DNA from: Mixophyes australis
Lineage: Eukaryota; Chordata; Amphibia; Anura; Limnodynastidae
Reading direction: 5' to 3'
Assembly (NCBI GenBank): GCA_036250195.1
Contig: JAVHZZ010000001.1
Coordinates: 398,340,117 to 398,404,116, forward strand
DNA length: 64,000 bases
In this document: positions 9,231 to 21,433 of the stretch, one piece after another
How the letters are laid out: every line of letters starts with the position of its first letter
Numbering within the stretch: the first letter of the stretch is position 1
Program-made: the position numbers and the translations under genes
Notes under the pieces: generated by a model
The model's input: only the letters and a program-made list of their open reading frames with translations
Database searches by the model: none
What the model was told of the DNA's origin: nothing

Positions 9231-10200
9231 AGAGGTAATACCACTGACAACCTGTTTGAAAAACTAAGGGATGTCATTGCAACATGGCTTATTCTGCTTG
9301 GACTCTCCTGAAGATATGTGATTTCTGATAGCGCCACCAAAATTATTAGAGCATTACAGCATGGGGAATTCCATCACATTTTCTGTTTTGCTCACACAAT
9401 CAACTTGGTGGTACAGAACTTATTAAAAAAGGACAATGACATTCAGGAGATGCTGTCTGTGTCCTGAAATATTTAGGGTAATTTTCGGGATTGTGCAATA
9501 GCATGTAGGAGAATGCAGCAGCTGCAAGAAGAATGAATTTGAGGGGGAATGTACTTTAGTCCAGCGAAGTAGTCACCTGTGAAGAGAGTGCAGACACTGT
9601 TAGCTTGAGTCAAGTGATTCTGCTAATTAGACTTTTTGAGAAGCAGCCAGAGAAATTGAAGGAGGAAATGAAACAAAGCAAATCCGCTAACTATATTGTA
9701 ATTGTAGATTAAGTACTTAATTTGCTACGCTAGGATCCAAGAGTTATCAACATCTTGAAATCGGATCACTACATTTTGCCAACTGTGTTTGATCCTAGGT
9801 TTAAGAGCTATATCTTTATTTCCCACTGTCCCAGATCACAAGAGATCCAATGAGTTCCTGGTCAGCAGGCTGACAGCTCAAGTGATACATGACACAACGA
9901 CATCTCCTCCTTCAGTTTCTCTGCCAACTGCTTCTAGGAAAAAACTAAGCTTTCCCAAGACACCCAGTGGTGATGGAGATGAGTCAGCACAACATTTTGA
10001 CATTTGGGCTGGTCTAAAAGAATTGCCTAAAAATCATGACAGCTCTGCCATAAAATGAACTACAAATTCCATGAGGAAGGTCATTATCGGTAATTACATC
10101 AAAGTACACAGACTTCTGTGATTGTGGATTCCAGCAGGGATAAATTAGTATTGTTTGAGAAAGATGTACACAATGATGAGGGTGAATATGATTACAGTGT
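9231..10200 (+). pseudogene. hAT transposase, C-proximal half, broken
   Basis: Continues from the LINE: NLFEKLRDVIATW, then a SDSATKIIRALQ block (second catalytic Asp region), CFAHTINLVVQN (the C-x-x-H pair), QEMLSVS. Then a deletion removes the stretch with the RWNST motif and reading resumes at SLSQVILLIRLFEKQ, DPRVINILKSDHY, FDPRFKSY and SRKKLSFPKTPSGDGDE. A VDSSRDKLVLFEKD tail parallels the C-terminus of the better copy. The hAT dimerisation block is not seen. Confidence 0.78.
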
Positions 10201-10429
10201 AGATTTCAGGTGCTCAAATCTAGCTAAGAGAAGGAGCTACCTGATGCTATTTTGGGTAGAATGGCATCTTGGCAATTTTATCTTTTTCTACAGTAAACTT
10301 TCAGCTTTATTAGAGAGGTTTTTTGTCTTTAAAAAGGTACAAGCTTTTTATTTACATTTTTGTTTTCTTGACTTAAAACCACTATGCACTTGACCATAGG
10401 CTTTAGCACATGAGGTAGAGGGATTAGTA

Positions 10430-11040
10430 TCATCATGACTGAGACTGGAGAGTGACAACAACAATGTCACCCCTCCTGTTTCTGTATGAGCTATGACACA
10501 GTAGAATGTCAGTGGAGACTTTTAAGAACACTGACAGCCCTATTATTATAATTTCTGTTTCAGCACTGAACCCTGCCACATCTCCTGATTCTGAGTGAGC
10601 TATGGCACAGTAAAATGTAACTGCAGATTTAGACCAAGCCAGCCAGCCCTATAATTTCTATTTCAGTAATTTTGCAATGGAGCTCTCCTCTTTGTGTGTA
10701 ACCTATATAACACTGTGCAATTTGACTGCAATTTCAGAAGAAAATACTGCCAGCCCTAGTATTTGTATCTCAGCAATGATTCTTAGCAATGGAGCACTCC
10801 TCTTTGTGTGTAACCTATATAAAAACGTACACTTTGAATTCAAATTCAGAAGACAAGCCTGCTAGCCGTAGTATTTGTATTTCAGCAATGACAATTAGCA
10901 ATGGAGCAATGGAGCTCTCCTCTTTGTGTGTTACCTATATAACACAGTAGAATGTGACTGCAGAATTACACCAAGCCTGCCAGCACTAGTATTTGTATTT
11001 CAGCAATGACAATTAGCAATGGAGCTCTCCTGAATGTCAC
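10430..11040. repeat. Tandem repeats of about 110 bp in hAT leader/terminal region
   Basis: Around four to five diverged units, each with agctctcctctttgtgtg, acctatataaca, a gactgcagaattt-type block, ccagccctagtatttgtat and tcagcaatga. Read on the minus strand they lead away from the right terminus, as the leader repeats of the second hAT element (41085-41710) do from its left terminus. Confidence 0.7.
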
Positions 11041-11326
11041 TGTAGACTTTGTTTTACACTGCTACCTCTTCCTCTTTCAATTCTATGTTGCTGCCCAACT
11101 GCTCTACAGAGTGTGCAACCCTTTCTGTGTCCCTCTGTTAAATGGCGCTAGATCGGCGTGGAGGGTGGTACTTATAAATTTCAAAACTCACGAGATCCGA
11201 CGACGTAGCAATGACCTTTTGCCTCATTTTCGATTCCGAAAAAGCGCGAAAGTACCGACTTGGATATGATAAGTTTGGGTGTGTTCGGTTCTCGGGGAAC
11301 TGAGCCTGAGCATCTCTAGTTTGATG

Positions 11327-12168
11327 CAGTGATACAGCCCAGTGGGTCTACTCCCCTCTTCCTTTGCACTTAATAGGGCTTAGTGCTCAGTGGACTACTC
11401 TGGCTCTTTTCCACTGCACTTATTTCTGCCCATTCAAGGGAATGCATTTCTCGGTGTGCAATAAATCTCAATTTGCTCCTAGAACTGCATGTATTAACAG
11501 ACATATTATCTTCTTCATGGTACTGTTGTTGGTACTACTACTCCCATTATAGATTTCTTCGTCAATATTGTTAGTCTTCAGAGTTGCTACTATTTTTACT
11601 ATTGATATTAATGTTGTAATACTACCTATTGTTACAACTTCTTCTACAAATTCAGGGCCATTTTATGCTACAGAATGTTCACTTGCCCGTGGTAGTTTTT
11701 TTCTTTTTCATACATTTCTTCTTTATTCAATTTGCATCAGGGTTTGACTAAATGTAATGCTCCTTTATACTACCATGCTAGCCTGTGATTTAAGAAAAGA
11801 GAATATTTAGTAACAGGGTATTGATATACCTCCTCATTCTTCATATTTAGAGTCAAGTACCTACCCTGCTTCCAGAGTTGTTTAAAGTATCTTAACTGTG
11901 ATTCTGTGTATTCCCATTGTTACTGATATTCATTCACTCACTGGCATTGAGTACTGCCTATGTTAATTGTCTTCAGATATTGTTATATCATATTTTCTTA
12001 TCAAGTATAATACTGTTCATTATTGTTCAGATCAAAGTAATTTGATTTATTGTATCTTTGTTATTATATGTTTCCCATCTTGTGGTTACATTAGTGTTCA
12101 CCTTTTATCAGAGGTTAAATGTGTAGTATATCACCCATTACTATTCTGGCTAAAGGCCATTACTAAAT
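11327..12168. other. No recognised feature
   Basis: AT-rich, with only short unconvincing ORFs. A lone cagggccatttta at about 11652 resembles a MITE start but has no partner. Confidence 0.5.
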
Positions 12169-12176
12169 ATGCCAAG

Positions 12177-12632
12177 CAGGGCCGCCTTAAGAAAAAATCG
12201 GGGCCGGTATGGGCCCCTGTGCCACCTGCCCCCCCCCCCCATGAGCCCCCCCCACCCCCCATGAGCGCCCCCCCATGAGCAACACATACTTACCTGGGGC
12301 CCGCCACTGGTCTCCGCTATTCTGTCTTCAGCCTGGCTGTCACCGTGACAGCCAGGCACCAGGATCCGATCACAGGGGTGGAGGATTCATTCCGCCTGCG
12401 ATCATGTGCTCTGCCTGTGACAGATCACATAATCGCAGGGGGAATGATTCCTCCACCCCTGCGATCGGATCCTGGTGCCTGGCTGTCACGGTGACAGCCA
12501 GGCTGAAGACAGAATAGCGGAGACCAGCGGCGGGCCCCAGGTAAGTCTTTGCTGAGCTGTTGTACCGGGCCCCCTGGTGAGCCCGGGCCCGGTACAACAG
12601 TACCCCCCCGTACCCTCCTGATGGCGGCCCTG
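12177..12632. mobile_element. hAT-type MITE with large hairpin
   Basis: Ends cagggccgcc in inverted orientation and a perfect 8-bp target duplication atgccaag at 12169-12176 and 12633-12640. The core is an inverted repeat with about 100-bp arms (12308-12410 and 12423-12527), for example tccgctattctgtcttcagc against gctgaagacagaatagcgga, and each arm holds its own mini-palindrome gcctggctgtcaccgtgac. No gene; ORFs here are by-products of the hairpin. Confidence 0.9.
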
Positions 12633-12640
12633 ATGCCAAG

Positions 12641-13289
12641 TGTCTCATCCACTTTACCCGGAGCATGTGTGTGTGTGTGTGTGTGCGCGTGTCTCCACAA
12701 GTTACAGAAAAATTCTCCCGATGCGATATCGTTAACAATTTTACCAACAACTTAAAGTCCCGACCAACATGTCGATTCATGTGTACACACTATGCACATT
12801 TTACAAGATTTACCCTCAGATCTGTGCTCTTTATCTGTCATGACCGTCAGCTAAAAAAAAGATTGTGACTCTGTAAACTCTATGGAGATCCTGATCGTGA
12901 GTGCATACAGACTGCAGAATTGGAACATCATTCCATTATTCACCGGGATTTTTAGTCCGTTTATAAAATCAAATCAAAAGATATGATATGCTTTGGAGAG
13001 ATGATCGTTTATCGTGTGATTAATCTGATAATCGGGTGAAAAACCTGTAGTGTGTACCCAGCCTTATTAAGGTCAACCCCTAGTGGACATTTCTATAATC
13101 TACATCCTGGAGAAAGACCATGACTCCGGTGGGGCTACTGCATTTGAGAACTTAAGAGAAGGTGACAGTACCATAATCGTGAGGTTTATCACCCTGTGCC
13201 TACCAGGTGGATTGAGGTACCCACGACGCAGGGGCTACATATATACAGTATATTTTAGGTTAATTTGTTTTCTAACTACATTGACCATA
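12641..13289. other. Unassigned; (gt)n run and a worn MITE-like end
   Basis: A (gt)n run lies at about 12666-12689. The text gataatcgggtgaaaaacct then gtagtgtgtacccagcc at 13028-13066 looks like one end of a TTAA-flanked MITE (similar words at 7332 and 31080), but I found no left end. Confidence 0.35.
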
Positions 13290-13434
13290 GTGTGTGTGTG
13301 GGGTGGAGAATTTAGATTGTGAATTCCACTGTGGCAGGGTTCAATTGAAATGAATAAATATTCTCTGTACAGCACTGCATATATTGGTGCCATACAAATA
13401 AAGAGTAATAATAGTAATAATAATAACAACACAA
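13290..13434 (+). mobile_element. SINE/LINE 3' tail fragment
   Basis: Reads gagaatttagattgtgaattcc, cagggttcaattgaaatgaa, ttctctgtacagcactgc, ttggtgccatacaaataaag and then a (taa)n tail. This matches the 3' part of the V-SINE-like copies at 19606 and 26400. The head is missing. Confidence 0.65.
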
Positions 13435-16400
13435 TCCCTACCAGTAGTCTTGTTAATTTCTTTTTGGGAGAAGATTCAGAAACTCCGCTGTGTCCTAATG
13501 ACCTTTCTGCCACCCTTTATATTGTTGACCTCTCATTTCTCACTGACACTCTCTTCTCTCCTGGCATTCATGCTATTTCTTTATCTTGCCTCTTACATTG
13601 TTCTTCTTTGTTGCTTCCCATACTGCCTCCGCATCAGTTTCTCTACCTGTCATGTTATTGTATACTGATTACTAATTCTTCCTTGACTTCATTTGTTTCC
13701 GCTCCAAGCTGAAAGAGTTATATATTAACTTTATGTGGATTCTGGCCCCTGATTTGGTCTCAAAACTCAAAAGTGTTTTTTTATATTTAGTGAAAACTGT
13801 GTTCTATTGTTTAACCACTTGCCTACAAAAAACAGCAGCCTGGTGGCTCCTTTATTCTGCTAAAAATAATAAAAACTATAATGTGATGAGAACTGTTCCG
13901 CTCAGAGCCCCGGAGCAGAATGGCTGTGAAATGGATTGACTAGCAGGATTAATAGCTGCTCGGCCAATCACAAGTATTTTCTGATGCTGGCTGCTTGCGT
14001 CTTGCTGGGTGGAAATTGACTCGCCTGGTCAATTGAGGACACATCCATTTAGCGTCAGCGCTGTGAACAGAGCAGTTCTAATCCCATCATAGGATTTTTT
14101 ATTTTATTCCCTTGTATTAAAAAAAAACATATTCCCATTGGACTACAGTACAAAAGCTGCCACTTCAGAGATCAGTGGTTACTGTGGCACATACAGCCCA
14201 GTGGTGCGGAAGAGCCCTATTGCACCCAAACCACTGGCAGTTGAAAGGACAAGTACTGATTTAGAAAAATAGCTTTCTGATTTAAAACCACTGTAAAATC
14301 GTGTGATATTGACTTCAGTTGTACTATATAAGGCTGGGAACTTCCTTATATTAGTTGGTATGTGTTTCAGGAGCTAGTGAGAGAGACAGAGCAGGAGATG
14401 AGTGTAGTGTAGTGTACTGTAACAGGAGATTTGTGATTTAACTTGATTTCTGAAAGTTGTCTTGCACATATGTATTGTTATGTTAATTCTCTGTCTGTTT
14501 ATACATTTTTTGGTCCATCCTTTTTTGTTTCATTTTTGTCTTTACTATTTGTGTGTTGTGAGTGTTAGAGTTGTCGGTCTTTATTTCTCTGTATTGTGTG
14601 CTATTATACTGATGGCCAGTGGGAGGAAAGGGGATGAGGCCAGGGATAGCTGTGAGGAGAGAGAGATTCCCTTGGGGCTGAAGGTAGGAGAGGAGGGTGG
14701 AGAGAAGTAATTCTGTCTGAAATGTCAGGTTTGTCATGAAGAGAACTGTGCACTAATTTACAGAATTATACCATGCAATGAAAGTATTCTGGACAACATC
14801 GCTGCCAAAACATCTATTGCCTGAAAACGCCAGCTGTTATCAGGGGCATGCACAGCTGTTACTGCTGCTGGGACTTTAAAAAGAAGCACTTAGAACTGCC
14901 ACAAGCACTAACATGCAGGGAGAGTCAGAAATCATCCTTCATGTAGTTGAGGATCAATATTTTCCGCCTGTGCAGAAAGAACATCAGCCTGCTGAGGAAC
15001 CCATAATCAGTCCAAGCTGTCTAACATAGCTACTGCTATATGGAAGTTCCATGAGTTACAGAAAAAAATAATGGAAAGAAAAAATGCTCTCATACGCAGT
15101 ACAAGACAGTGTATGCGCAAATGTTAGTATCGACTGAAATATCTGAGAATAGAAACTCAAATGTACTCTGCGGTATTGATAGAAACTTAGTAGAGATATT
15201 AATTCTTTAACTCTCTTTAACTGGTGCAGTCAGAGAGACAACTCCTCAGATGAGCTCTCCCTCTGTCTAAAATGAATGTGGTTTACTTGTACACGTACCT
15301 GGTCAATCAATATATCCCAAAGGTAACCAGCCCAGCAACTGTTGTATATTGTATCAGCGGGCACTACTCCAACGAGGCACACTGTGCGCACTGAATGTGT
15401 GGTGAGGGGGAATGTGGAGGGAGAGAAGGAGGGAGAGGACGACGTACAGGACATGTACATATAATGCCTGATTCATAAGGGCACGCATTCTGAGTGCAAC
15501 CCACTTTCAGAATTACTTGCCCATATTTAGTCTTTGCCCATATTTAGTCTTTGCATGCACCTGAATTCATCAAAGCACGGATCTCAAGATCCGAACCCTG
15601 TTGAACTTGGGTGCAGGGCTGCTCTACTACACAGGACGCTGCAGGTACATATGTACCTGTCATACATACCTGTAGCGAGGTCTATTTATATCATGGGAGA
15701 TTTCCAATGCTGTCATGGGAAAATCCCCACCTGTATAAATAGACTTTGCTTCTGTTAATTCTGCGGCGGGTGATCTTCCATAGACGATCATAGTGCGTTC
15801 GTTCTAAATGGCTTTTTATGTTACCAAGACGGATCCTTTGGATTATTTTGGGGTATTTTAGACCAAATAAAAATAAGATTATTTTCAAGAACATTTAGAA
15901 TATTTTTTAGGTTTAGTTTAACTACTCCAGGACCTTGGATGTTATTTTCTTTAACTACTACAGGACCTGTGTAATTTTATGTTTTTTCATGGCTGGTTTC
16001 AAGCCTAATGGAGTAAAAGCTTACAAGATTGAATTGTTGAAGACATCAGATGCTAAGTGGAGAGCACATATTAATCTTTGCAGTCCAGGCACTATATTGG
16101 AGCATGATGTCAATGGCTTCAAATCATCTCTCACCTGGTCCTAAAGATGCAGGAGGTTTTTGCACTTCAACCTAAATATTTGCACAACCTGACCTGAGAG
16201 GGAGTGCAGGGTCAATGGTGCACAGGATACACGTGCTCTGCGAGACCTGCGCGGAACCTAGTGCTGGTGATGCTTTTACTGCTCTGCAGAAAATCTAAGA
16301 GCATGTGCTCTGCAATTAATCTTTCTAATATATTAACCACATTTTGCATCTTGCTACTCCCACAGCATGACAGATTTGGAGCTCTTTATATAGGGATCAT

Positions 16401-16783
16401 AGGCATGCAATGGTCTTATGCTATTTATTCTTATCATGGCTAAAAGTCAGGACAGTGATTTGTAATGTGGCGCTATTGAAAATTACAATTTTCCAGGATG
16501 TTTCTACCATACATCAGCGGTTTTCAAATCACCCCAAAAAAATTAGCAGAAAACTGGTGCATGAGAATACGCTCTGTGTCTCCAGGCGCAAGGGGCAAAT
16601 AGTGGGATGTAATTGCACAAACTGCATTTTTAAATCTGAAGGAGGCACTAAAAGCTGCTTCTCTATTTTAAGAGAAAAACATGTATCTACTGCCTGCTAA
16701 TGAAATTGGATGTATGCAAACAGGATCTAGTAGAAGCGGCATTTACAGCCCTATTACTTGTGGAAGTTTAAAATAAACAACAC
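13435..16783. other. No clear gene; weak TATA-like site and short repeats
   Basis: Mostly AT-rich DNA with only short ORFs I do not recognise. A tatataag box at 14325-14332 is followed by purine-rich gagagagacagagcagg text and a small ORF (Met at about 14612, basic-acidic, 32 codons); this could be a worn transposon leader. A 17-bp unit cccatatttagtctttg is duplicated in tandem at about 15519-15553. Confidence 0.4.
14325..14332 (+). promoter_or_regulatory. Candidate TATA box
   Basis: tatataag lies about 30-60 bases before attagttggtatg and a purine-rich tract. AT-rich background makes chance likely. No confirmed transcript or gene follows. Confidence 0.2.
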
Positions 16784-17014
16784 ATACTTGGCAAACTTTG
16801 GAGATTTCTCCTCTGGGATGAGAGAGCTCGCTGCTGCGTCCTGGGGGCGTGGCTATGTGAATCACATCATTAGGCCCCACCCCTCTGCTAAACTATACTA
16901 TAATACAGCAGGGGGTGGGTTCAGGGTGACCCAATTAGCCCCCCATTCCACTAGCGAAGTGGGCAGGATGTGGGAGGTTGCCCTGCTCTCCCAGACTAGG
17001 CAACTATGATATTT
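16784..17014. repeat. Worn MITE of the 'catacttggcaaac' family
   Basis: The left end is catacttggcaaactttggag and the right end, reversed, reads catagttgcctagtctgggag, so the ends are inverted repeats with several changes. The inside is GC-rich (ggggcgtggctatgtgaatc, gccccacccc). The closest relative in the window is 29200-29510. Confidence 0.5.
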
Positions 17015-18731
17015 GGTATTGCTATGCAGAGTATTAGACTATTTTAGATGAATTCATGGGTTTCACTAGTTTAGTTATAGAAGAATCTTTTTTTTAAAAA
17101 TTATTCAATCCAATTGTGCCTACCCATCAGATTTTGTCTTTAATAAAACTGCCATTTTAAAAAAAATTATGGCAAAGCACAGAGAATCGTCAGTTTGTGG
17201 GAACCGCCGCTTAGTAAATATATCCCAATGTGTCGAATGGTGTGCTCCATGGACCTCTAAAATGTGGCCAGTAATTGAGGCAGAGTCAGTAATGGTTGAG
17301 ACCCACTCCTCTCCCCATTGGATCCCGTGACTTTGTTGCCCTAAGTCTTTATCAGATTACCCTGTAGTTGTACTATCACTATCAATATGGGTCCATATAA
17401 ATATAAACTTTCTGTTGTCCCCAAAACACTCCCTCATAATCCCAATATTCAACCACCTGCAATTTAAACCATGGTGGTTTCCCCAGTCTTTTGGACCTTG
17501 GTTAGCTGGTGGCATTAATCCTCATGGTCAATCATTTCCAGCTTTTGCAGAGCTACAATCACAACTTGCAATTCCAATCTTTTTTTTTTACCAACAACTC
17601 CAACTTAAGCACTTTTACACTCCAGGTATAGTTTGATTAAGCAGTCATCACTTTACGACGATTAAGGCGTTTTGCTTAAAACAGGTTTCCACCAAATGTT
17701 TAATTTTGACATTATATAATGAACTTGTAAAGCCAAAAGACAGATGACCTTGAGGAAACCATAGACAATGAACACTGGTCTGAAGTGAAAGAGAATACAG
17801 TCAGCAGTTCGTTCTGCGTCAAAATAAAAAAAAAATGACTATAACTTTTAATTTACATTGGTACTATTTAAGAGCATGGGTACATAAAATGAATTCCTGT
17901 TTCACATGCTTAGTGGCACAGGTGTTCTGCTGTCGGGGATTGTCCCATTTGGTTGCAGTGCCCCAATTTAATTCCTTTTTGGGTAGATGTTAAAATTAAA
18001 TTCTGGAATTTTCTCCTCCCACTAGGTGTCACGTCAGCTGCTTATCACCAAAATAGATTGATCAGACTTACCATGTCCGCAGTCACCTGCCAACTAGCAG
18101 CAGACTGGAATCCCCAGCCAAGCAAGCAATCCTGAATAGAATTTGGTATGTTCACCAAATTAAATTTGTGGCTAGCATCATCCATAATACCTCAAGGCAT
18201 TTTGTAAGACATGTGAGCAAATGGGTGATTTACTTTAACACCCCATAGTCATCATGGATTTCTTCCCTGAGCAGGTTGCTCACCACATTATATCTATGGC
18301 CTCATTGTTTAAATTTTCCCCAAACAAGTTCCCTCTTTGTCAACGCTTCAAATTATTAATTGCTTTACTAAGGTAATGTTGTTATATTGTGACCTGTTTA
18401 CACTGTCGATATCTTGTCAGGTATCCATTCTGTTGACCTGATTATATTTATTTTTTTTAAAATGGCTTGGTCATGAATGGTGGGGAAGAACCTCCTGGTT
18501 ACAAAGTAGTTCAATTGGATTACTCACATTGCTGGGAGATAGATGTCATACCAGGTTGGTCCCACAAACTTTTACAGAAAATCCGAACAGTTGGTTATTT
18601 TTTTCAAAACTTTATATGTGAAATAAATGGCTTCCCTGAATAAAACAGTATAATAATATGTAATAATACATTACATTTTTTGAAGATAAATATTTTAGTG
18701 TTGTTTTCTTCTTTCTTGTCAACTGCATTTC
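17015..18731. other. No recognised feature
   Basis: AT-rich, poly-A/T runs, no ORF with recognisable content on either strand. Confidence 0.5.
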
Positions 18732-18945
18732 AGAGCTGTAGGCCTCACATTGTGAATGAGGTGACTGCTCCCCCGGGTGGTCCATCCACAAGACCTCAGA
18801 GGTGTAGGCCTCATATTGTGAATGAGATGACTGCTCCCCCGGGGTGGTCCATCCACAAGACCTCAGAGGTGTAGGCCTCACATTGTGAATGAGGTGACTG
18901 CTCCCCGGGGTGGTCTACTCCCCCATCCACAAGACCTCATAGCTG
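18732..18945. repeat. Three-unit 66-bp tandem repeat
   Basis: Units start at 18732, 18798 and 18865, each with gtaggcctcacattgtgaat, gactgctcccccggg and ccatccacaagacctca. The third unit has a small internal duplication (tactccccc). Units are highly alike, so the array is fairly young. No coding role seen. Confidence 0.9.
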
Positions 18946-19596
18946 AATGGGAACTCATGCATGCTCATTGTTACATACAGTTTGCATGAAAGCCTGATGA
19001 CTTAAGCACCAGGTGCCTCATGACTATTCATACAGCCAGTGCTTATGTCAAATACATGGAAGCATGCACCGGGGGACCAAGGGAAATTATGTCTAGGTAA
19101 GTTAAAAAGGACATTGTAGTTTACTATTATTGTTCTATTTATCATTATCATTCCTGTCTAAAACCTTTACAATTCTTGGATATAATCTAAAGCTATGGGA
19201 CTGATATTTATGCCACCTTGACTTGTGTATTTACTGAGCTAACCCTTATACCACCTACCATATCCATGCTTTAATGGTGCACTGCTGCAAAATATACCGG
19301 CATGATACAAATAGAGGATGATAATAATACAATAATAACATCTGCTAGGCAGCTAAATGTAAGCTACTATTTTCTGTTATCAGCTTTGCCAATTTTAAGG
19401 AAGCCACTGCGGTCGTTTTTAGGAGGCTTACAGACAGTAACTGCTGTTCATATGGACAAGATCTCCTCCATTACAACTTTACCTGAAATATATCCAGTTC
19501 TGATAGGCACCTGGAATATGTACAGTACATTTGCGAATGTTATTAGAAGGTCTCTTATATAAGCCTGCAGTTTTGGTTTACTGGTCGTTCAAAAAC
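18946..19596. other. No recognised feature
   Basis: No repeat or coding signal identified; ORF at 19302-19562 has no recognisable domain. Confidence 0.45.
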
Positions 19597-19605
19597 ATAA
19601 AAGTT

Positions 19606-19960
19606 GGGCAGCACGGTGGCCTAGTGGTTAGCACTTCTGCCTCACAGCACTGGGGTCATGAGTTCAATTCCCGACCATGGCCTTATCTGTGTGGAGTTTG
19701 TATGGTCTCCCCGCGTTTGCGTGGGTTTCCACTGGGTGCTCCAGTTTCCTCCTACACTCCAAAAACATACTGGTAGGTTAATTGGCTGCTATCAAATTGA
19801 CCCTAGTCTCTCACTCTCTGTCTGTCTGTCTGTGTATGTATGTTAGGGAATTTAGATTGCAAGCTCCAATGGGGCAGGGACTGATGTGAATGAGTTCTCT
19901 GTACAGTGCTGTGGAATTAGTGGCACTATATAAATAAATGGTGATGATGATGATAATGAT
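19606..19960 (+). mobile_element. V-SINE-like element, full length
   Basis: A tRNA-like head (gggcagcacggtggcctag) carries a box-A-like tggcctagtggttagcac at 19617 and a box-B-like gagttcaattcc at 19660, the internal RNA polymerase III promoter. Then comes the conserved core (gtgtggagtttgtatg, gtgggtttccactgggtgct), and a LINE-like 3' end (cagggactgatgtgaatgag, tataaataaatggtgatg) with a (gat)n tail. It is flanked by ataaaagtt on both sides (19597-19605 and 19959-19967). It has no protein and would depend on a LINE for copying; the CR1/L2-like tail suggests which type. Confidence 0.88.
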
Positions 19961-19967
19961 AAAAGTT

Positions 19968-21112
19968 CATATAGGGCTAACTGTGCTGTGTATAATTATT
20001 TGGATCCCTTCCATAACTCATGTACTTATCCTTTATTGCCTGGAATACTGTAAATTAATGTCTATTGACGCTGCCTCATATTTATTGCTCCCTGTTTCTG
20101 TGAAGATCATTTATTTACAGTAAAATATACACTGTGTAGGACATCTACATCTGTTTTGTTGGACGCCAGAAAAAATTAGGGCATAGGGCTAATAACACAA
20201 AACTAGAATCGTATCGCTCCCTCATCATCATCAACATTTATTTATATAGCGTCAGCAAATTCTGTAGCACTTTACAATTGGGATCAATGAAACATTACTG
20301 GGTAATACAGACAGACAGAGAGGTAAGAAGACCCTGCTCACAAACTTATAATCTATGGGACAATGGGCGTTTGATACATGAGGTTAAGGGCTACATATTT
20401 CCCTCCTCTTTTCTTAAATTTAACATTCCCTTCTTACTTTTGAAATACTAATCGTTTTGCCCCAATTCTATTTCATGAGCATAAGGTGACATCAGGAGCC
20501 CCTTTTATTGGTGAAATATATAATCTGTTTACCAGAGCATCTTCACGTGCAAATGATAAAAGTAAAACAAAAGTGCTATATAATAAACAAAAACTGCATC
20601 ATTACAAAGCTATCACTATAGTATAAGTTTATAAGAAAAACATTTTAATCTACTAAAATAATTTAAGGCTTCAGTTTTTATTCAGTCTTGCATAACATAA
20701 ACATAGCATAAAAATATATTTTGATATTCAATTTCCTTTTCATTAATTAATCAGAAATACCAGACTGTAGTCAGTTTCTGTGTCAATAATTTCCATTGTG
20801 CAAGAATTGTAGGATGCAGATTACTTTCACAAATGCAAATTACTGCTGAAAAGATTGCAGAAGATGTTCAGCTGTTTACTTTTGCCTGCAGCATTTCCTG
20901 ATTGTGTTGTTTTGTTGCGGTTTTCAAGTAAAGAATTACTTCCAGTTTGTTAAATTACCGACTTATTGATCATAAAAAAGTTTTGTTCCATGGTTAGCAA
21001 TCACTTACATCCCTAGAAGCAATCTAGTGCCCGCAGAATGTTGTGAGCTACAAGATTCTGATGTTACACTGGCTGATCTGACACTTTTACTGCTCGCTAG
21101 AGATAAGCACAA
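19968..21112. other. LINE tail plus AT-rich sequence
   Basis: 20223-20395 (minus) is a CR1/L2-type LINE 3' end: after a short (atc)n run it reads tttatttatatagcgtcagc, agcactttacaattgggatc, ccctgctcacaaacttataa, as in the larger copy at 34451. Nothing else recognised. Confidence 0.6.
20223..20395 (-). mobile_element. CR1/L2-type LINE 3' UTR fragment
   Basis: Matches the 3' end of the LINE at 34451-35249 in the same orientation, including tagcg-cagcaaattc, actgggtaatacagacagac and aatctatgggacaatggg. Only the last 170 bases are present, with no coding part. Confidence 0.75.
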
Positions 21113-21433
21113 TTGGCCTAATTTTGAGTTAGGAGAAAAGCAAAGAAAAGGAGCAAATTTGCACCTGGGCAAAAGTATGTTGCATTAGAGAGGGAGGTAA
21201 ATTTAAAATGTGGGGACAGATTTAAAGTTGGGGTAGGGCATGTCCTAAATCAACTTTAAGTTCAGTGCAAAAATAAACCTATCAAGTATTTGTGTGCTAC
21301 ACAAAAAAACAGCCAGTATTTCCCTTGAGTGCAAAAAAATAAGTCAATTAGTACCCCTTGTATTGTAACATGGTTTGTCCAGGTGCAAAGTTACTCCTTT
21401 CTTTGCATTGCTCCTAACTCAAAATCAGGCCCC
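21113..21433. mobile_element. MITE with about 80-bp inverted ends
   Basis: The left side reads ggcctaattttgagttagga, then gcaaagaaaaggagcaaatt, then tgcacctgggcaaa. The right side is the reverse complement with scattered changes (ggcctgattttgagttagga, gcaaagaaaggagtaacttt, tgcacctggacaaa). No ORF. Target duplication not resolved. Confidence 0.75.

Larger units (their letters stand above)
7986..11318 (+). mobile_element. Degenerate BED-hAT transposon copy
   Basis: The ends are tagagattctca and, reversed from the right, tagagatgctca. They are bounded by a perfect 8-bp target duplication gtttgatg (7978-7985 and 11319-11326). The inside holds broken pieces of a hAT transposase on the plus strand, clearly related to the better copy at 41729-44651. 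The N-terminal BED-finger part is absent and a LINE fragment sits in the middle. Relative to the transposase, the two ends are swapped compared with the 40.8-kb element: ttttggttt repeats lie upstream here and downstream there. This copy cannot make a transposase. Confidence 0.85.

Noticed and set aside
14325..14710. Host gene promoter with short ORF
   Set aside because: A single TATA-like word in AT-rich DNA and a 32-codon ORF without recognisable domain.
19606..19671. tRNA gene
   Set aside because: Boxes A and B are present but the text is the head of a V-SINE; no tRNA cloverleaf.
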